64,000 bases of DNA from Atopobiaceae bacterium (lineage in GTDB: Bacteria > Actinomycetota > Coriobacteriia > Coriobacteriales > Atopobiaceae), in contig JAKVOB010000001.1 in assembly GCA_022483015.1 (NCBI GenBank), positions 620,001-684,000 on the forward strand, written 5' to 3'. This document shows, in pieces, positions 28,267 through 36,814 of the stretch. The notes under the pieces are model-generated. The model ran no database searches and was not told the DNA's origin. It saw only the letters and a list, made by a program, of their open reading frames with translations. The position numbers were made by a program, and so were the translations under genes. Each line of letters starts with the position of its first letter. Within the stretch, counting starts at the first letter, position 1.

Positions 28267-29814
28267 ATGGCGACCACTTGGACGGTGCTCTCGGTCCTCA
28301 GATGGACGAGCGACTACCTCGCTCGTCACGATGACCCCCAGCCGCGTCTCTCGGCCCAGTGGCTCGTGTCTGCCGTCACGGGCAAGACCCGCGTCGAGCT
28401 CTACACGGACTACGACGAGCCCCTCTCGCAGGCGGAGCTCGACGAGCTCCACGCCGCGATCGAGCGTCGTGCTGCGGGCGAGCCCCTCCAGTACGTGACA
28501 GGCGAGATGCCCTTCCGTCACATCGTCCTGCGCTGCGAGCAAGGTGTGCTCATCCCCCGTCCCGAGACGGAGGTGCTGGTGGACGCCGCCCTCGAGGGGG
28601 TCGATGCCGTCCCCGGCCCGGCGCGCGTCCTCGAGCTGGGGTGTGGCACGGGCTGCATCGCGCTCTCCATCGCCTCCGAGCGGCAGGGCACGCACGTGGT
28701 CGCCACCGACCTCGCGCCCGCGGCCGTCGCGCTCGCGACGCGCAATCGTGATGCGCTCGGACTCGTGCGCGACGTCGACATCGTCGGGTGCGACCTTGCC
28801 GCGGGCGTGGACGAGGGGCTCATGGGCACCTTCGACGTGCTCGTCTCGAACCCGCCCTACATCCCGACGCCCGTCATGGCGACCCTTCCCCAGGAGGTCG
28901 TGGGCCATGAGCCTGCGCTCGCCCTGGATGGTGGTCAGGACGGCCTCGACGTGTTCCGCCGTATCCTGGCGCTCGCCCCCTCCGTGCTCGCCCCTGGCGG
29001 CATGCTCGCGGTGGAGCTCTTCGAGGAGAGCCTCGACACGGCCGTAGGCCTCGTGCGTGCCCAGCCGGGCTGGGCCACGGTGGAGGCACGGGACGACCTC
29101 ACGGGCCGTCCCCGCGTGCTCGTCGCCGTGCGCGAGGGCGAGCTCGCGGCCCATCCGGAGCCGGAGCATGCCCCAGGCACGGTCATGACCTGCGACCAGT
29201 CCCATCCCACCATCGACGTCGTCGCCGCGGCCACCAAGGTGCTCCTCGACGAGGGCGTCGTGGTGGTCCCCACCGACTCCGTCTATGGCATCGCCGCGCT
29301 CGCCACACCAGGCAACCCCGGCCACGGGCGAATCTTCTCGATCAAGCACCGTGACCGCGACCAGACCTTGCCCCTGCTCCTGGCAGACGCGACCGATCTT
29401 GCCGCCTATGCGGAGAATCCCACGCCGGCCGCCGTGGCGCTCGCCAAGGCCTTCTGGCCCGGCGCGCTCACGCTCGTGGTGCGCGCGTCCGAGCAGGTCC
29501 CGGCAGACTATCGGCGTGAGGACGGGACGGTGGCGCTGCGCGTGCCGGACTCCACGCTCGTGCGTGCGATCATCCGCGATGCGGGTGTGCCGCTGGCCTG
29601 CACGAGTGCCAACGCTCACGGTGCACCCAGCCCTGCGTCGGCCGCAGAGCTCGAGCCGGCCATACTCACCGACGCAGACCTCACGCTCGACGGAGGGCCC
29701 GCGCCCGAGGGCATCGCATCGACTATCGTCATATGCATGGATGGGGCCCCCGCGATCGCACGAGAGGGGGCCATCCCGAAGGAACGCGTCGAGGAGGTCC
29801 TCAATGGGCGATAA
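28267..29814 (+). CDS. Fusion of release-factor methyltransferase PrmC and tRNA t6A synthase TsaC
   Basis: 515 aa. Residues 1-~290 are PrmC, which N5-methylates Gln of the GGQ motif. It has an N-terminal helical domain, LQYVTGEMPFR, VLELGCGTGCIALSIA (SAM site) and the catalytic NPPY at about 195-198 (VSNPPYIPTP). Residues ~305-515 are a TsaC/Sua5-YrdC domain, which makes threonylcarbamoyl-AMP for t6A at tRNA position 37. It contains GVVVVPTDSVYGIAALA, FSIKHRDRDQTLPLLL, FWPGALTLVV and PLACTSANAHGAPSP. The join is a ~20-residue linker and no frame break is visible. It overlaps the next gene by 11 nt. In many bacteria prmC and tsaC are adjacent, so a fusion is plausible. Confidence 0.9.
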   Translation: MATTWTVLSVLRWTSDYLARHDDPQPRLSAQWLVSAVTGKTRVELYTDYDEPLSQAELDELHAAIERRAAGEPLQYVTGEMPFRHIVLRCEQGVLIPRPETEVLVDAALEGVDAVPGPARVLELGCGTGCIALSIASERQGTHVVATDLAPAAVALATRNRDALGLVRDVDIVGCDLAAGVDEGLMGTFDVLVSNPPYIPTPVMATLPQEVVGHEPALALDGGQDGLDVFRRILALAPSVLAPGGMLAVELFEESLDTAVGLVRAQPGWATVEARDDLTGRPRVLVAVREGELAAHPEPEHAPGTVMTCDQSHPTIDVVAAATKVLLDEGVVVVPTDSVYGIAALATPGNPGHGRIFSIKHRDRDQTLPLLLADATDLAAYAENPTPAAVALAKAFWPGALTLVVRASEQVPADYRREDGTVALRVPDSTLVRAIIRDAGVPLACTSANAHGAPSPASAAELEPAILTDADLTLDGGPAPEGIASTIVICMDGAPAIAREGAIPKERVEEVLNGR

Positions 29815-30850
29815 GGGCACTGCTTCAACCTATGCGGGCGTGACGTTCGACCCCGCAGCCTCGCTTCCAGGAGGGCCCGTGGCCACCACCGCGGCGATGT
29901 CCCACGAGGGCATCTCGTTCGCGTCGACCGACGGGCACTCCATCTGCACGGGGGACCTGTGGCTGCCGGAGGGCGGACCGCGTGCCGTGGTGGAGGTCTG
30001 CCATGGCATGGTCGAGCACTTCGGCTGCTATCAGGGGTTCGCGGCCGACCTCGTGGCGGCGGGCTATGCCGTCGCCGGGGCTGACGTCATCGGCCATGGG
30101 CGGAGCTGCCCCGACGAGGACGACCGCGGGGTCTACGACCCCAAGGTCGGCAAGGATGCCATGGTCGAGGACCTCCACGTGCTGCGTGCCGGCCTCGAGG
30201 CGCGCTACCCGGACCTGCCGGTCGTCCTTCTCGGCCACTCGATGGGCTCGTTCGTGGTCCGTTGCTACGCAGGCCGCCATGGGAAGGGGCTGGCGGGGCT
30301 CGTGGTGATGGGCACGGCCTGGCAGCCCACGGCGGTGCTCGTGCTCGCGACCTTCCTCACCAATGTGGTCGCCCTCTTCCATGGCTGGTCCTACCGCTCG
30401 CCGTTCATCGACAACCTCGGTTGTGGCGGCTACAACGACCGGTTCGAGGGGACGGGCGACAAGACCGGCTACGAGTGGCTCTCGCGCGACCCGGCACGTC
30501 CGCGTGCCTACGCGGCTGACCCCGAGTGTGGCTGGATGTTCTCGGTGAGCGGGTACCACGTGCTCTTCTCGCTGCTCCGCGAGGCGCAGACCAGGCAGTG
30601 TGCCGAGGGCGTACCTGAGGACCTGCCCGTGATCATCCTCTCGGGTGACGACGACCCGGTGGGTGCTCAGGGGGACGGGCCGGTGCGCGTCTTCAAGCAG
30701 CTCAAGAAGGCTGGCGTCGAGGACGTCACGCTCAACCTGTACAAGGGCGCGCGTCACGAGCTCCTGAACGAGACCTGCCGCGACGAGGTCGTCGCCGAGA
30801 TCGAGCAGTGGGTGGCCGACCTCCCCAGGGTCGGCGGCACGGGCGAGTGA
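29804..30850 (+). CDS. Alpha/beta hydrolase (serine aminopeptidase S33/monoacylglycerol lipase-like)
   Basis: 348 aa. ATG 29804 lies inside the end of the preceding gene with GAGGAGG upstream. The hydrolase core has VVEVCHGMVEHFGCYQGFA (oxyanion strand), the nucleophile elbow VLLGHSMGSFV, the acid in ILSGDDDPVG and the His in YKGARHELLNE. The order matches Hydrolase_4 family esterases and lysophospholipases. A ~40-residue N-terminal extension precedes it. The substrate is unknown, and the translation-gene neighbours give no clue. Confidence 0.85.
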   Translation: MGDKGTASTYAGVTFDPAASLPGGPVATTAAMSHEGISFASTDGHSICTGDLWLPEGGPRAVVEVCHGMVEHFGCYQGFAADLVAAGYAVAGADVIGHGRSCPDEDDRGVYDPKVGKDAMVEDLHVLRAGLEARYPDLPVVLLGHSMGSFVVRCYAGRHGKGLAGLVVMGTAWQPTAVLVLATFLTNVVALFHGWSYRSPFIDNLGCGGYNDRFEGTGDKTGYEWLSRDPARPRAYAADPECGWMFSVSGYHVLFSLLREAQTRQCAEGVPEDLPVIILSGDDDPVGAQGDGPVRVFKQLKKAGVEDVTLNLYKGARHELLNETCRDEVVAEIEQWVADLPRVGGTGE

Positions 30851-31120
30851 GCTCGCGACCCCTCCCGCCGAGAAGGACCTCCTGCCCGGCTCCCCTGGCC
30901 TGACCCGTCCTGCGAGCGGTCGCTTCTCGGGGGCATACGGGAGAGCTGACCACCCTTCACCGAGCCGCTCGGTCGCTTGCGGAAAAGATTGCGGCGGACC
31001 CCCTTGCGTGGGGCCTTCCAACATGACAATGGGCAGCATGCAAGCCGAGCGGCACGCGGTACTTCTCGCGGGCCTCGGGCCTGCCCGCAGCACGGGACAC
31101 GCAGCAGAGGGGGAGGAAAC

Positions 31121-31786
31121 GTGCCAAACAGCGTCTTCGTCATCGGCGACCGCTCTTCGCTCGATGCCGCCATCGACGGCACGGCGGCAGTCCTGCGTCG
31201 CGGTGGTCTGGCGATATTCCCTACCGACACGGTCTACGTGGCCGCCTCGGTCGCGCGTTCCGGTCAGTCGCTCTCAGGAGGCATCGAGCGGCTCTTCCAG
31301 CTCAAGCGGCGGGGGAGGGGACCATCGTTCCCATGGCTCGTGGCCTCGGCCGCGGACCTCGAGGTCTATGGGCGCGACCTCACCGACGAGGCGCTCATGC
31401 TCGCGACCTGCCTGTGGCCCAGTGGCCTCACGCTCGTGGTCCGTGCCTCCTCGGCGGTACCCAGGGCGCTCGCCCGCGAGGATGGGACGGTGGCGCTGCG
31501 ATGCGCCGACTCGCCCATCGCGTCGGGTCTGCTCCACGCCTGCGCCGCACCGCTCATCTGCACAGGTGCCAACCCGCACGGGGTTGCCACGCCCGTCACC
31601 TATGACGAGATCCTCTCGGAGGTGAAGGCCACGGTGGACACGGCGATCGTGGACCCGAACGCGGCCTGCAGAGGGCGCTCGACCATCGTCGACTGCACGA
31701 CCAGGCCGGTGCGCCTGCTCCGCGAGGGGTGCGTACCACATGCCGCAGTCAACGAGGTGCTTGGCTACGAGATGCCGTTCGTCTGA
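31121..31786 (+). CDS. Second TsaC/Sua5/YrdC-domain protein
   Basis: 221 aa from GTG 31121 with GGGGGAGG 4-5 nt upstream. The YrdC fold is seen in GGLAIFPTDTVYVAASVA, QLKRRGRGPSFPWLV, CLWPSGLTLVVRA, DGTVALRCADSPIA and PLICTGANPHGVATP. It is a diverged paralogue of the TsaC half of the fusion 1.3 kb upstream. The KxR-type substrate-binding residues are partly altered: LKRRGRGPSFPWL versus IKHRDRDQTLPLL. It may be redundant, specialised or regulatory. The 270-bp gap before it shows no gene. Confidence 0.85.
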   Translation: MPNSVFVIGDRSSLDAAIDGTAAVLRRGGLAIFPTDTVYVAASVARSGQSLSGGIERLFQLKRRGRGPSFPWLVASAADLEVYGRDLTDEALMLATCLWPSGLTLVVRASSAVPRALAREDGTVALRCADSPIASGLLHACAAPLICTGANPHGVATPVTYDEILSEVKATVDTAIVDPNAACRGRSTIVDCTTRPVRLLREGCVPHAAVNEVLGYEMPFV

Positions 31787-31832
31787 TTCCTGCCGCGAAG
31801 GCGTCGTGCGGCACACATGACTGGGAGGTTCG

Positions 31833-33380
31833 ATGGAGACGATCATGGACAGCGTGCTCGGGGGCCTGAAGGGCCAGCCGGCAGACGAGATGGGCTCCGA
31901 CCAGGGCTATGTCATGGCGCTCGACGCCGGTACCACGTCGGTGCGCGCCATCCTCTTCGACGAGTACGGCTGCAAGGTGGCCATGGCGCAGCGCAAGCTC
32001 ACCGTGACCTACCCACATCCCGGCTGGGTCGAGCAGGACCCGGTCGAGATCCTCTCGCGCCAGATCGCCTGCATGATCGAGGTCCAGTTCAAGAGCGGGA
32101 TCCACTCCGACCGCATCCGCTGCGTCGGCCTCACCAACCAACGCGAGACCGTGGTCGTGTGGGATCGCACCACCGGCCAACCCATCTACAACGCCATCGT
32201 CTGGCAGTGCCGCCGTACCGCCCCCATCGTGGACGCGATCGTGGCGGATGGCCATGCCGACCTCATTCGTGAGCGCACGGGCCTCATTCCCGACGCGTAC
32301 TTCTCGGCGACCAAGATCAAGTGGATCCTCGAGAACGTCGACGGCGCCCGTGACATGGCCGAGTCGGGCCAGCTCCTCTGCGGGACCATCGACACCTGGC
32401 TCATCTATAACCTCACGCATGGCGTGGTGCACGCAACCGACTTCACCAACGCGAGTCGCACGATGCTCTTCGACATCCATAAGCTCGACTGGGACGACGA
32501 CCTCTGCGAGATCTGTGGGGTGCCCCGGGGCATGCTTCCCGAGCCGCGCCCCTCGTCAGGCGACTTCGGGCGCGTGAGCTCGGACATCATGACGCATCAT
32601 CCCGTGATCTCGGGCGTGGCCGGCGACCAGCAGGCGAGCCTGTTCGGTCACTGCTGCTTCACCCCGGGGAGCGTCAAGAACACCTACGGCACCGGCTGCT
32701 TCATGCTCATGAACGTGGGCCAGGAGGCACCGGCGTCGAAGAACGGCCTCGTCACGACCATCGGCATCGCCGAGGGAGGCAAGGTCGACTACGCGCTGGA
32801 GGGCTCGGTATTCCAGGCCGGTTCGGTCATCCAGTGGCTTCGCGACGAGCTGGGCCTCATCGAGCATGCCGCCGACACCGACGCCTTGGCCCGCTCCGTC
32901 CCCGATGCCGGCGGCTGCTACGTGGTGCCGGCCTTCACGGGCATGGGAGCCCCCTGGTGGAAGCCTGACGCCCGCGGGGTCATCTGCGGTGTCACGCGCG
33001 GCACGGACCGGGCACGCCTCGTGCGCGCCGCCTGCGAGTCGCTCGCCTACCAGACGTACGACATCCTGAAGGCCATGGAGGCCGACTCCGGCCATACCCT
33101 GGGCTCGCTCGAGGTCGACGGTGGGGCCTCGCAGAACGACTTCATCATGCAGTTCCAGGCCGACCTTCTCGGCATCCCGGTCGAGCGCAGCGAGGTCGAC
33201 GAGACCACCGCCCTGGGGGCTGCCTACCTGGCAGGGCTCTCATGCGGATATTGGTCGAACCGCGAGGAGCTCGAGTCGAACCATGCGGTCGCGGCCACCT
33301 ACCAGCCCCACATGGGCGCCTCCGAGCGCGAGCGCCTGCTCACCGGCTGGCGCGACGCCCTGAGGCGCACGCTGGAATGA
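31833..33380 (+). CDS. glpK: Glycerol kinase
   Basis: 515-aa FGGY-family kinase that phosphorylates glycerol to sn-glycerol 3-phosphate. It has GYVMALDAGTTSVRAILFDEYG (ATP phosphate motif), GLTNQRETVVVWDRTTG, ATDFTNASRTMLFDI, the FGGY signature GSVKNTYGTGCFMLMN and SLEVDGGASQNDFIMQFQAD. About 20 extra residues precede the usual start. An internal Met near the GYVMALDAG motif is possible, but ATG 31833 has GGGAGG at a good distance. No glycerol facilitator or dehydrogenase lies next to it. Confidence 0.95.
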   Translation: METIMDSVLGGLKGQPADEMGSDQGYVMALDAGTTSVRAILFDEYGCKVAMAQRKLTVTYPHPGWVEQDPVEILSRQIACMIEVQFKSGIHSDRIRCVGLTNQRETVVVWDRTTGQPIYNAIVWQCRRTAPIVDAIVADGHADLIRERTGLIPDAYFSATKIKWILENVDGARDMAESGQLLCGTIDTWLIYNLTHGVVHATDFTNASRTMLFDIHKLDWDDDLCEICGVPRGMLPEPRPSSGDFGRVSSDIMTHHPVISGVAGDQQASLFGHCCFTPGSVKNTYGTGCFMLMNVGQEAPASKNGLVTTIGIAEGGKVDYALEGSVFQAGSVIQWLRDELGLIEHAADTDALARSVPDAGGCYVVPAFTGMGAPWWKPDARGVICGVTRGTDRARLVRAACESLAYQTYDILKAMEADSGHTLGSLEVDGGASQNDFIMQFQADLLGIPVERSEVDETTALGAAYLAGLSCGYWSNREELESNHAVAATYQPHMGASERERLLTGWRDALRRTLE

Positions 33381-33443
33381 CCCGTCGGGTCCCGTTTGCG
33401 CTACTCTACCTATGTAGCTACGGTCGTCCCGAAGGGAGCGCAC

Positions 33444-33884
33444 ATGCGCGTCGCCATCGCATCCGATCATGCGGGGTTCTGCCAGAAGAAGGTCCTCTCC
33501 GACTTCGTGAGGGGTCTCGGGCACGAGGTCGAGGACCTCGGACCTGATACCGACGAACGGGTCGACTATCCCGACTTCGCCGACAAGGTCGCCCGTGCCG
33601 TGGCATCGGGCGAGGCCGACCGAGGGGTGCTCATCTGCGGCACCGGCCTCGGCATGGCCATGACGGCCGACAAGGTCGCGGGCATTCGCGCCGCAAGCGT
33701 CCAGACCGTGCCCTTCGCCACGCTCGCGCGCGAGCACAACGACGCCAACGTCATCTGCCTGTCGGGACGCTTCGTGGCACCCGATACCAACCAGGAGATC
33801 ATCCGTGCGTTTCTCACCTGCGAGTTCGCCGGTGGCAGACATGCAGGGCGTGTCGAGAAGATCATGGCAGAGGACAATCGCTAG
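33444..33884 (+). CDS. rpiB: Ribose-5-phosphate isomerase B (RpiB/LacA/LacB family)
   Basis: 146 aa from ATG 33444 after GAAGGGAG. The RpiB family is visible in VAIASDHAGFCQKKVL, YPDFADKVARAVASGEADRGVLICGTGLGMAMTADK and AREHNDANVICLSGR, including the active-site Cys in LICGTG. It interconverts ribose 5-phosphate and ribulose 5-phosphate, supplying PRPP for the downstream upp product. Allose-6-phosphate isomerase activity is a family alternative. Confidence 0.93.
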   Translation: MRVAIASDHAGFCQKKVLSDFVRGLGHEVEDLGPDTDERVDYPDFADKVARAVASGEADRGVLICGTGLGMAMTADKVAGIRAASVQTVPFATLAREHNDANVICLSGRFVAPDTNQEIIRAFLTCEFAGGRHAGRVEKIMAEDNR

Positions 33885-33938
33885 CACGATGCACGCCTTG
33901 CCCGCGCGGGCGGGACGCACGCAAGAAGGGGGCACTTC

Positions 33939-34595
33939 ATGAGCGAGGTCGAGGACCTGACCACCGACGGGCGCGTGACGCTCGTCGACCATCCCATGGT
34001 CCAGCACAAGCTGGGCATCCTGCGCAGCAAGGACACCGGTACCAAGCAGTTCCGCGAGCTCGTGCGCGAGCTCGCCCTGTTCGAGGGCTACGAGGCCACG
34101 CGGGACTTCCCGCTCGAGGACGTCGAGGTCAACACGCCGCTCGAGACCTGCACCTGCAAGGAGCTTGCCGGCAAGAAGGTCGCCGTGGTCCCGATCCTGC
34201 GCGCCGGCCTGGGCATGGTCGACGGCATCCTCGACCTCATTCCGTCGGCTCGCGTCGGCCACATCGGGATGTACCGTGACCCCGACACCCACGAGCCGCA
34301 CGAGTACTACTGCAAGCTCCCGCCCGACGTGAGCAACCGCACCTGCCTCATCGTCGATCCCATGCTCGCCACCGGTGGGTCTGCCACGGCGGCGATCGAC
34401 TACCTGAGAAAGGCGGGCGTGCGTGACATCCGCCTGCTGGTCCTCGTCGCGGTGCCCGAGGGCATCCGTGCCGTCCTCGACTTCGACCCTGACGTCCGCG
34501 TCTACACGTGCGCCATCGACCGCCAGCTCAACGAGAGCGCCTATATACTGCCGGGCCTTGGCGACGCAGGCGACCGCATCTTCGGCACAAAGTAA
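33939..34595 (+). CDS. upp: Uracil phosphoribosyltransferase
   Basis: The 218-aa enzyme salvages uracil with PRPP to UMP. Landmarks are [17 protein letters not shown] at the N-terminus, [16 protein letters not shown], the PRPP loop [17 protein letters not shown] and the C-terminal uracil site [16 protein letters not shown]. It follows rpiB by 54 nt with AGAAGGGGG upstream. The ATP synthase promoter starts about 90 nt after its stop. Confidence 0.97.
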   Translation: MSEVEDLTTDGRVTLVDHPMVQHKLGILRSKDTGTKQFRELVRELALFEGYEATRDFPLEDVEVNTPLETCTCKELAGKKVAVVPILRAGLGMVDGILDLIPSARVGHIGMYRDPDTHEPHEYYCKLPPDVSNRTCLIVDPMLATGGSATAAIDYLRKAGVRDIRLLVLVAVPEGIRAVLDFDPDVRVYTCAIDRQLNESAYILPGLGDAGDRIFGTK

Positions 34596-34683
34596 CCACT
34601 CGCTTTACGAGCAGGTAACGCGACCGTTTCGGGACCTTTTGGGGGCCTTGTTGCCGTGGCACGATGTTATCGGCGAAAAGGTG

Positions 34684-34711
34684 TGGACATTGACCGGGGA
34701 TGGTCTACTAT
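34684..34711 (+). promoter_or_regulatory. Promoter of the ATP synthase operon
   Basis: -35-like TGGACA (34684-34689) and -10-like TACTAT (34706-34711) are 16 nt apart, about 40 nt upstream of the first operon gene. Confidence 0.6.
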
Positions 34712-34749
34712 CTTCGAACGGTGTTTGAAAACGGAACGGACTGGGGGGT

Positions 34750-35067
34750 GTGCGCGTGGCAGACGTCCTCGCGGTGGTTGCGGGCGTCGCGTTCGGCGTT
34801 CTCGGGAGCATTCCGGGGGGCTGGCTCGCGCACGGTACGATCCGACACCAGCACAGGTACGGCATCGGCCAGGGACTTGTGAGTGTCCTCGTGTCGATGG
34901 CTCTGCTCACGATGGCGCTTGGGGGATGTTGGATTCTCTCGCGTGACCGGTTCGCACCATTCGCCTGTGCTCTGCTCGTAGCTTTTAGCGCGATATGGGT
35001 ATATGAGGCGGCAAGGGCATGGCGCTGGATCAGCGGCCATGCAGGGGATAAGGGAAGTGGGCAGTAG
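34750..35067 (+). CDS. Small membrane protein heading the ATP synthase operon (AtpI position)
   Basis: 105 aa from GTG 34750 after a G-rich ribosome site; GTG 34756 is an alternative. Three hydrophobic segments are predicted (about 4-24, 41-61, 68-88). Its position just before atpB and its size match AtpI/AtpZ-type proteins, which aid assembly or Mg2+ supply. Sequence resemblance to AtpI is weak by eye, so no symbol is given. Its TAG overlaps the atpB GTG start by 1 nt. Confidence 0.7.
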   Translation: MRVADVLAVVAGVAFGVLGSIPGGWLAHGTIRHQHRYGIGQGLVSVLVSMALLTMALGGCWILSRDRFAPFACALLVAFSAIWVYEAARAWRWISGHAGDKGSGQ

Positions 35068-35867
35068 TGGAACAGTTCGAGAAGCTGCCGAGTCTGGTAG
35101 ATGAGCTGGTAACCAGCTTTGTGCCTGCCGCTGCTGTCGGCACCACCACCTTCGGCATCACCCAGTACTCGTTCTGGATGTATGTCGCCGTCATCATCCT
35201 GGCCGTGCTCATGGTCGTCTTCGTGCGCAAGCAGAAGGCCACGCTCGTGCCGCAGGGCCGCTTCGTGAACGCCATGGAGATGTGCGTCGACTTCGTCAAG
35301 AACGACATGCTCAAGGCCACGGTCGGCGCCACCTGGCGCAAGCACTTCCCCTTCATCGCCACGGTCTTCTTCTTCGTGCTCATCAACAACCTCCTCGGCG
35401 TCATCCCGGGCATGCGTCCCGGCACCGGCGCCATCGGCACCACGGCGGCCATCGCCTGCTGCTCGTTCGTCTACTTCATCGCGGTCGGCATCAAGAAGTG
35501 GGGCGGCTGGACCTACATCAAGAGCCTCGCCCCCAAGGGTGTGGCGTTCCCCATGAACATCCTGGTGTGGGTCATCGAGGTCTTCTCGACGTTCCTGCGC
35601 CTCATCACCCTGGCCGTCCGACTCTTCTGCAACATGCTCGCCGGCCACATCGTCATGGGGACCTTCTGCATCCTCATCTCGATCTTCGTGGAGCCCCTGC
35701 TCCAGAGCTTCTCGGTCACGGCGCTCACGGGTGCCGCCACCTCGATCATCTGGCTGCTCATCCTGCTCATCATCTATGCGGTCGAGATCCTCGTGGCCGC
35801 CATCCAGGCCTATGTCTTCGCGCTGCTCTCGGCGGTCTACGTGCAGCTTGCTGAGGCAGGGGAGTAA
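35067..35867 (+). CDS. atpB: ATP synthase subunit a
   Basis: The 266-aa integral F0 subunit forms the proton half-channels. It starts at GTG 35067. Helices include FIATVFFFVLINNLLGVIPG. The essential arginine is in FLRLITLAVRLFCNMLAGH, next to the conserved Asn/His of the family signature. The C-terminal helix IYAVEILVAAIQAYVFALLSAVYV is typical. It directly follows the AtpI-position gene. Confidence 0.96.
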   Translation: MEQFEKLPSLVDELVTSFVPAAAVGTTTFGITQYSFWMYVAVIILAVLMVVFVRKQKATLVPQGRFVNAMEMCVDFVKNDMLKATVGATWRKHFPFIATVFFFVLINNLLGVIPGMRPGTGAIGTTAAIACCSFVYFIAVGIKKWGGWTYIKSLAPKGVAFPMNILVWVIEVFSTFLRLITLAVRLFCNMLAGHIVMGTFCILISIFVEPLLQSFSVTALTGAATSIIWLLILLIIYAVEILVAAIQAYVFALLSAVYVQLAEAGE

Positions 35868-35976
35868 GGGGAGCGTTTCCGGTTCGTGGCAACTCGGCGG
35901 GTCCGCCCGCCTGTGCATATAGTTTGGGATATAACCGCTCGCGAGGTGCGGGCGGTTGACAAAGGAGGATTCAGTC

Positions 35977-36171
35977 ATGGGAGTTATCGGATATGGTATC
36001 GGCGTTGTCGGCGCAGGTCTCGGCATCGGCATCACGGCCTACGGCGTCGCCACGTCCATGGCGCGTCAGCCTGAGGTCCAGGACCGTCTGTTCACGGTCT
36101 TCATCCTCGGCTCCGCATTCGTCGAGGCACTGGCCCTCATTGGCTTCGTCACGGCCCTCATCGCTGGTTAG
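35977..36171 (+). CDS. atpE: ATP synthase subunit c
   Basis: 64-aa rotor-ring hairpin. Helix 1 (GVVGAGLGIGITAYGVATSMAR) holds the Gly-rich packing motif. The RQPEVQ loop binds the central stalk. Helix 2 has the ion-carrying Glu in SAFVEALALIGFV. The residue after the Glu is Ala rather than Ser/Thr, which favours proton over sodium coupling; this is inference. ATG 35977 has a strong AAAGGAGG site. Confidence 0.95.
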   Translation: MGVIGYGIGVVGAGLGIGITAYGVATSMARQPEVQDRLFTVFILGSAFVEALALIGFVTALIAG

Positions 36172-36202
36172 TGGGCAAGAAGTCATTTTGGAGGCACACG
36201 AC

Positions 36203-36814
36203 ATGAAGATGAACCATCAGGGGGTAGGGCCGCGCATGGCCGTCGGCACCGTCGGTGCGGGCGTCACGTTCGCGCTCCTCGCTGTCCCAACGCCGGCGAA
36301 CGCCGGGGCTGATGCCAGCATCCTTATCCCGGAACCTGCCGAGTTCATTCCTGCGCTTGTCGCCTTCCTGATCATCTGGGCCCTTCTCGCCAAGTTCGCA
36401 TGGCCGTCGGTCCTCGGCATGCTCGACAAGCGTCAGAAGACGATCCAGGACAACCTCGACGAAGCCGAGGCAGACAAGCAGAAGGCGGCCGACCAGCTCT
36501 CGGCCTACGACCAGAAGCTCGCAGACGCGCAGCGCGAGGCCGACTCCATCGTGGCCGACGCCAAGCGTGACGCCGAGCAGGAGCGCGCCGAGATCGTCGC
36601 CAAGGCGCAGGACGAGGCATCAAAGATCATCTCGAGGGCCCATGAGGCCACCGAGAACGAGCGTCGCGTCGCCATGAACGACCTCAGGGACTCCGTCGCG
36701 GACATCTCGGTCGAGGTCGCAGGCAAGATCATCGGCGAGAAGCTCGACGACGCAGGACAGAAGAAGCTCATAGAGAAGTACCTCGCAGAGGTGGGGGACC
36801 TCGATGAGCATTAG
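36203..36814 (+). CDS. atpF: ATP synthase subunit b with signal-like N-terminal extension
   Basis: 203-aa peripheral-stalk subunit. The usual membrane anchor (FIPALVAFLIIWALLAKFAW, about 47-66) is followed by the long charged helix that binds delta and alpha (about 75-195). Before it lies an extra hydrophobic segment ending in TPANAGAD, which looks like a signal peptide with an AxA cleavage site. ATG 36203 has GGAGG upstream. It overlaps atpH by 11 nt. Confidence 0.94.
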   Translation: MKMNHQGVGPRMAVGTVGAGVTFALLAVPTPANAGADASILIPEPAEFIPALVAFLIIWALLAKFAWPSVLGMLDKRQKTIQDNLDEAEADKQKAADQLSAYDQKLADAQREADSIVADAKRDAEQERAEIVAKAQDEASKIISRAHEATENERRVAMNDLRDSVADISVEVAGKIIGEKLDDAGQKKLIEKYLAEVGDLDEH

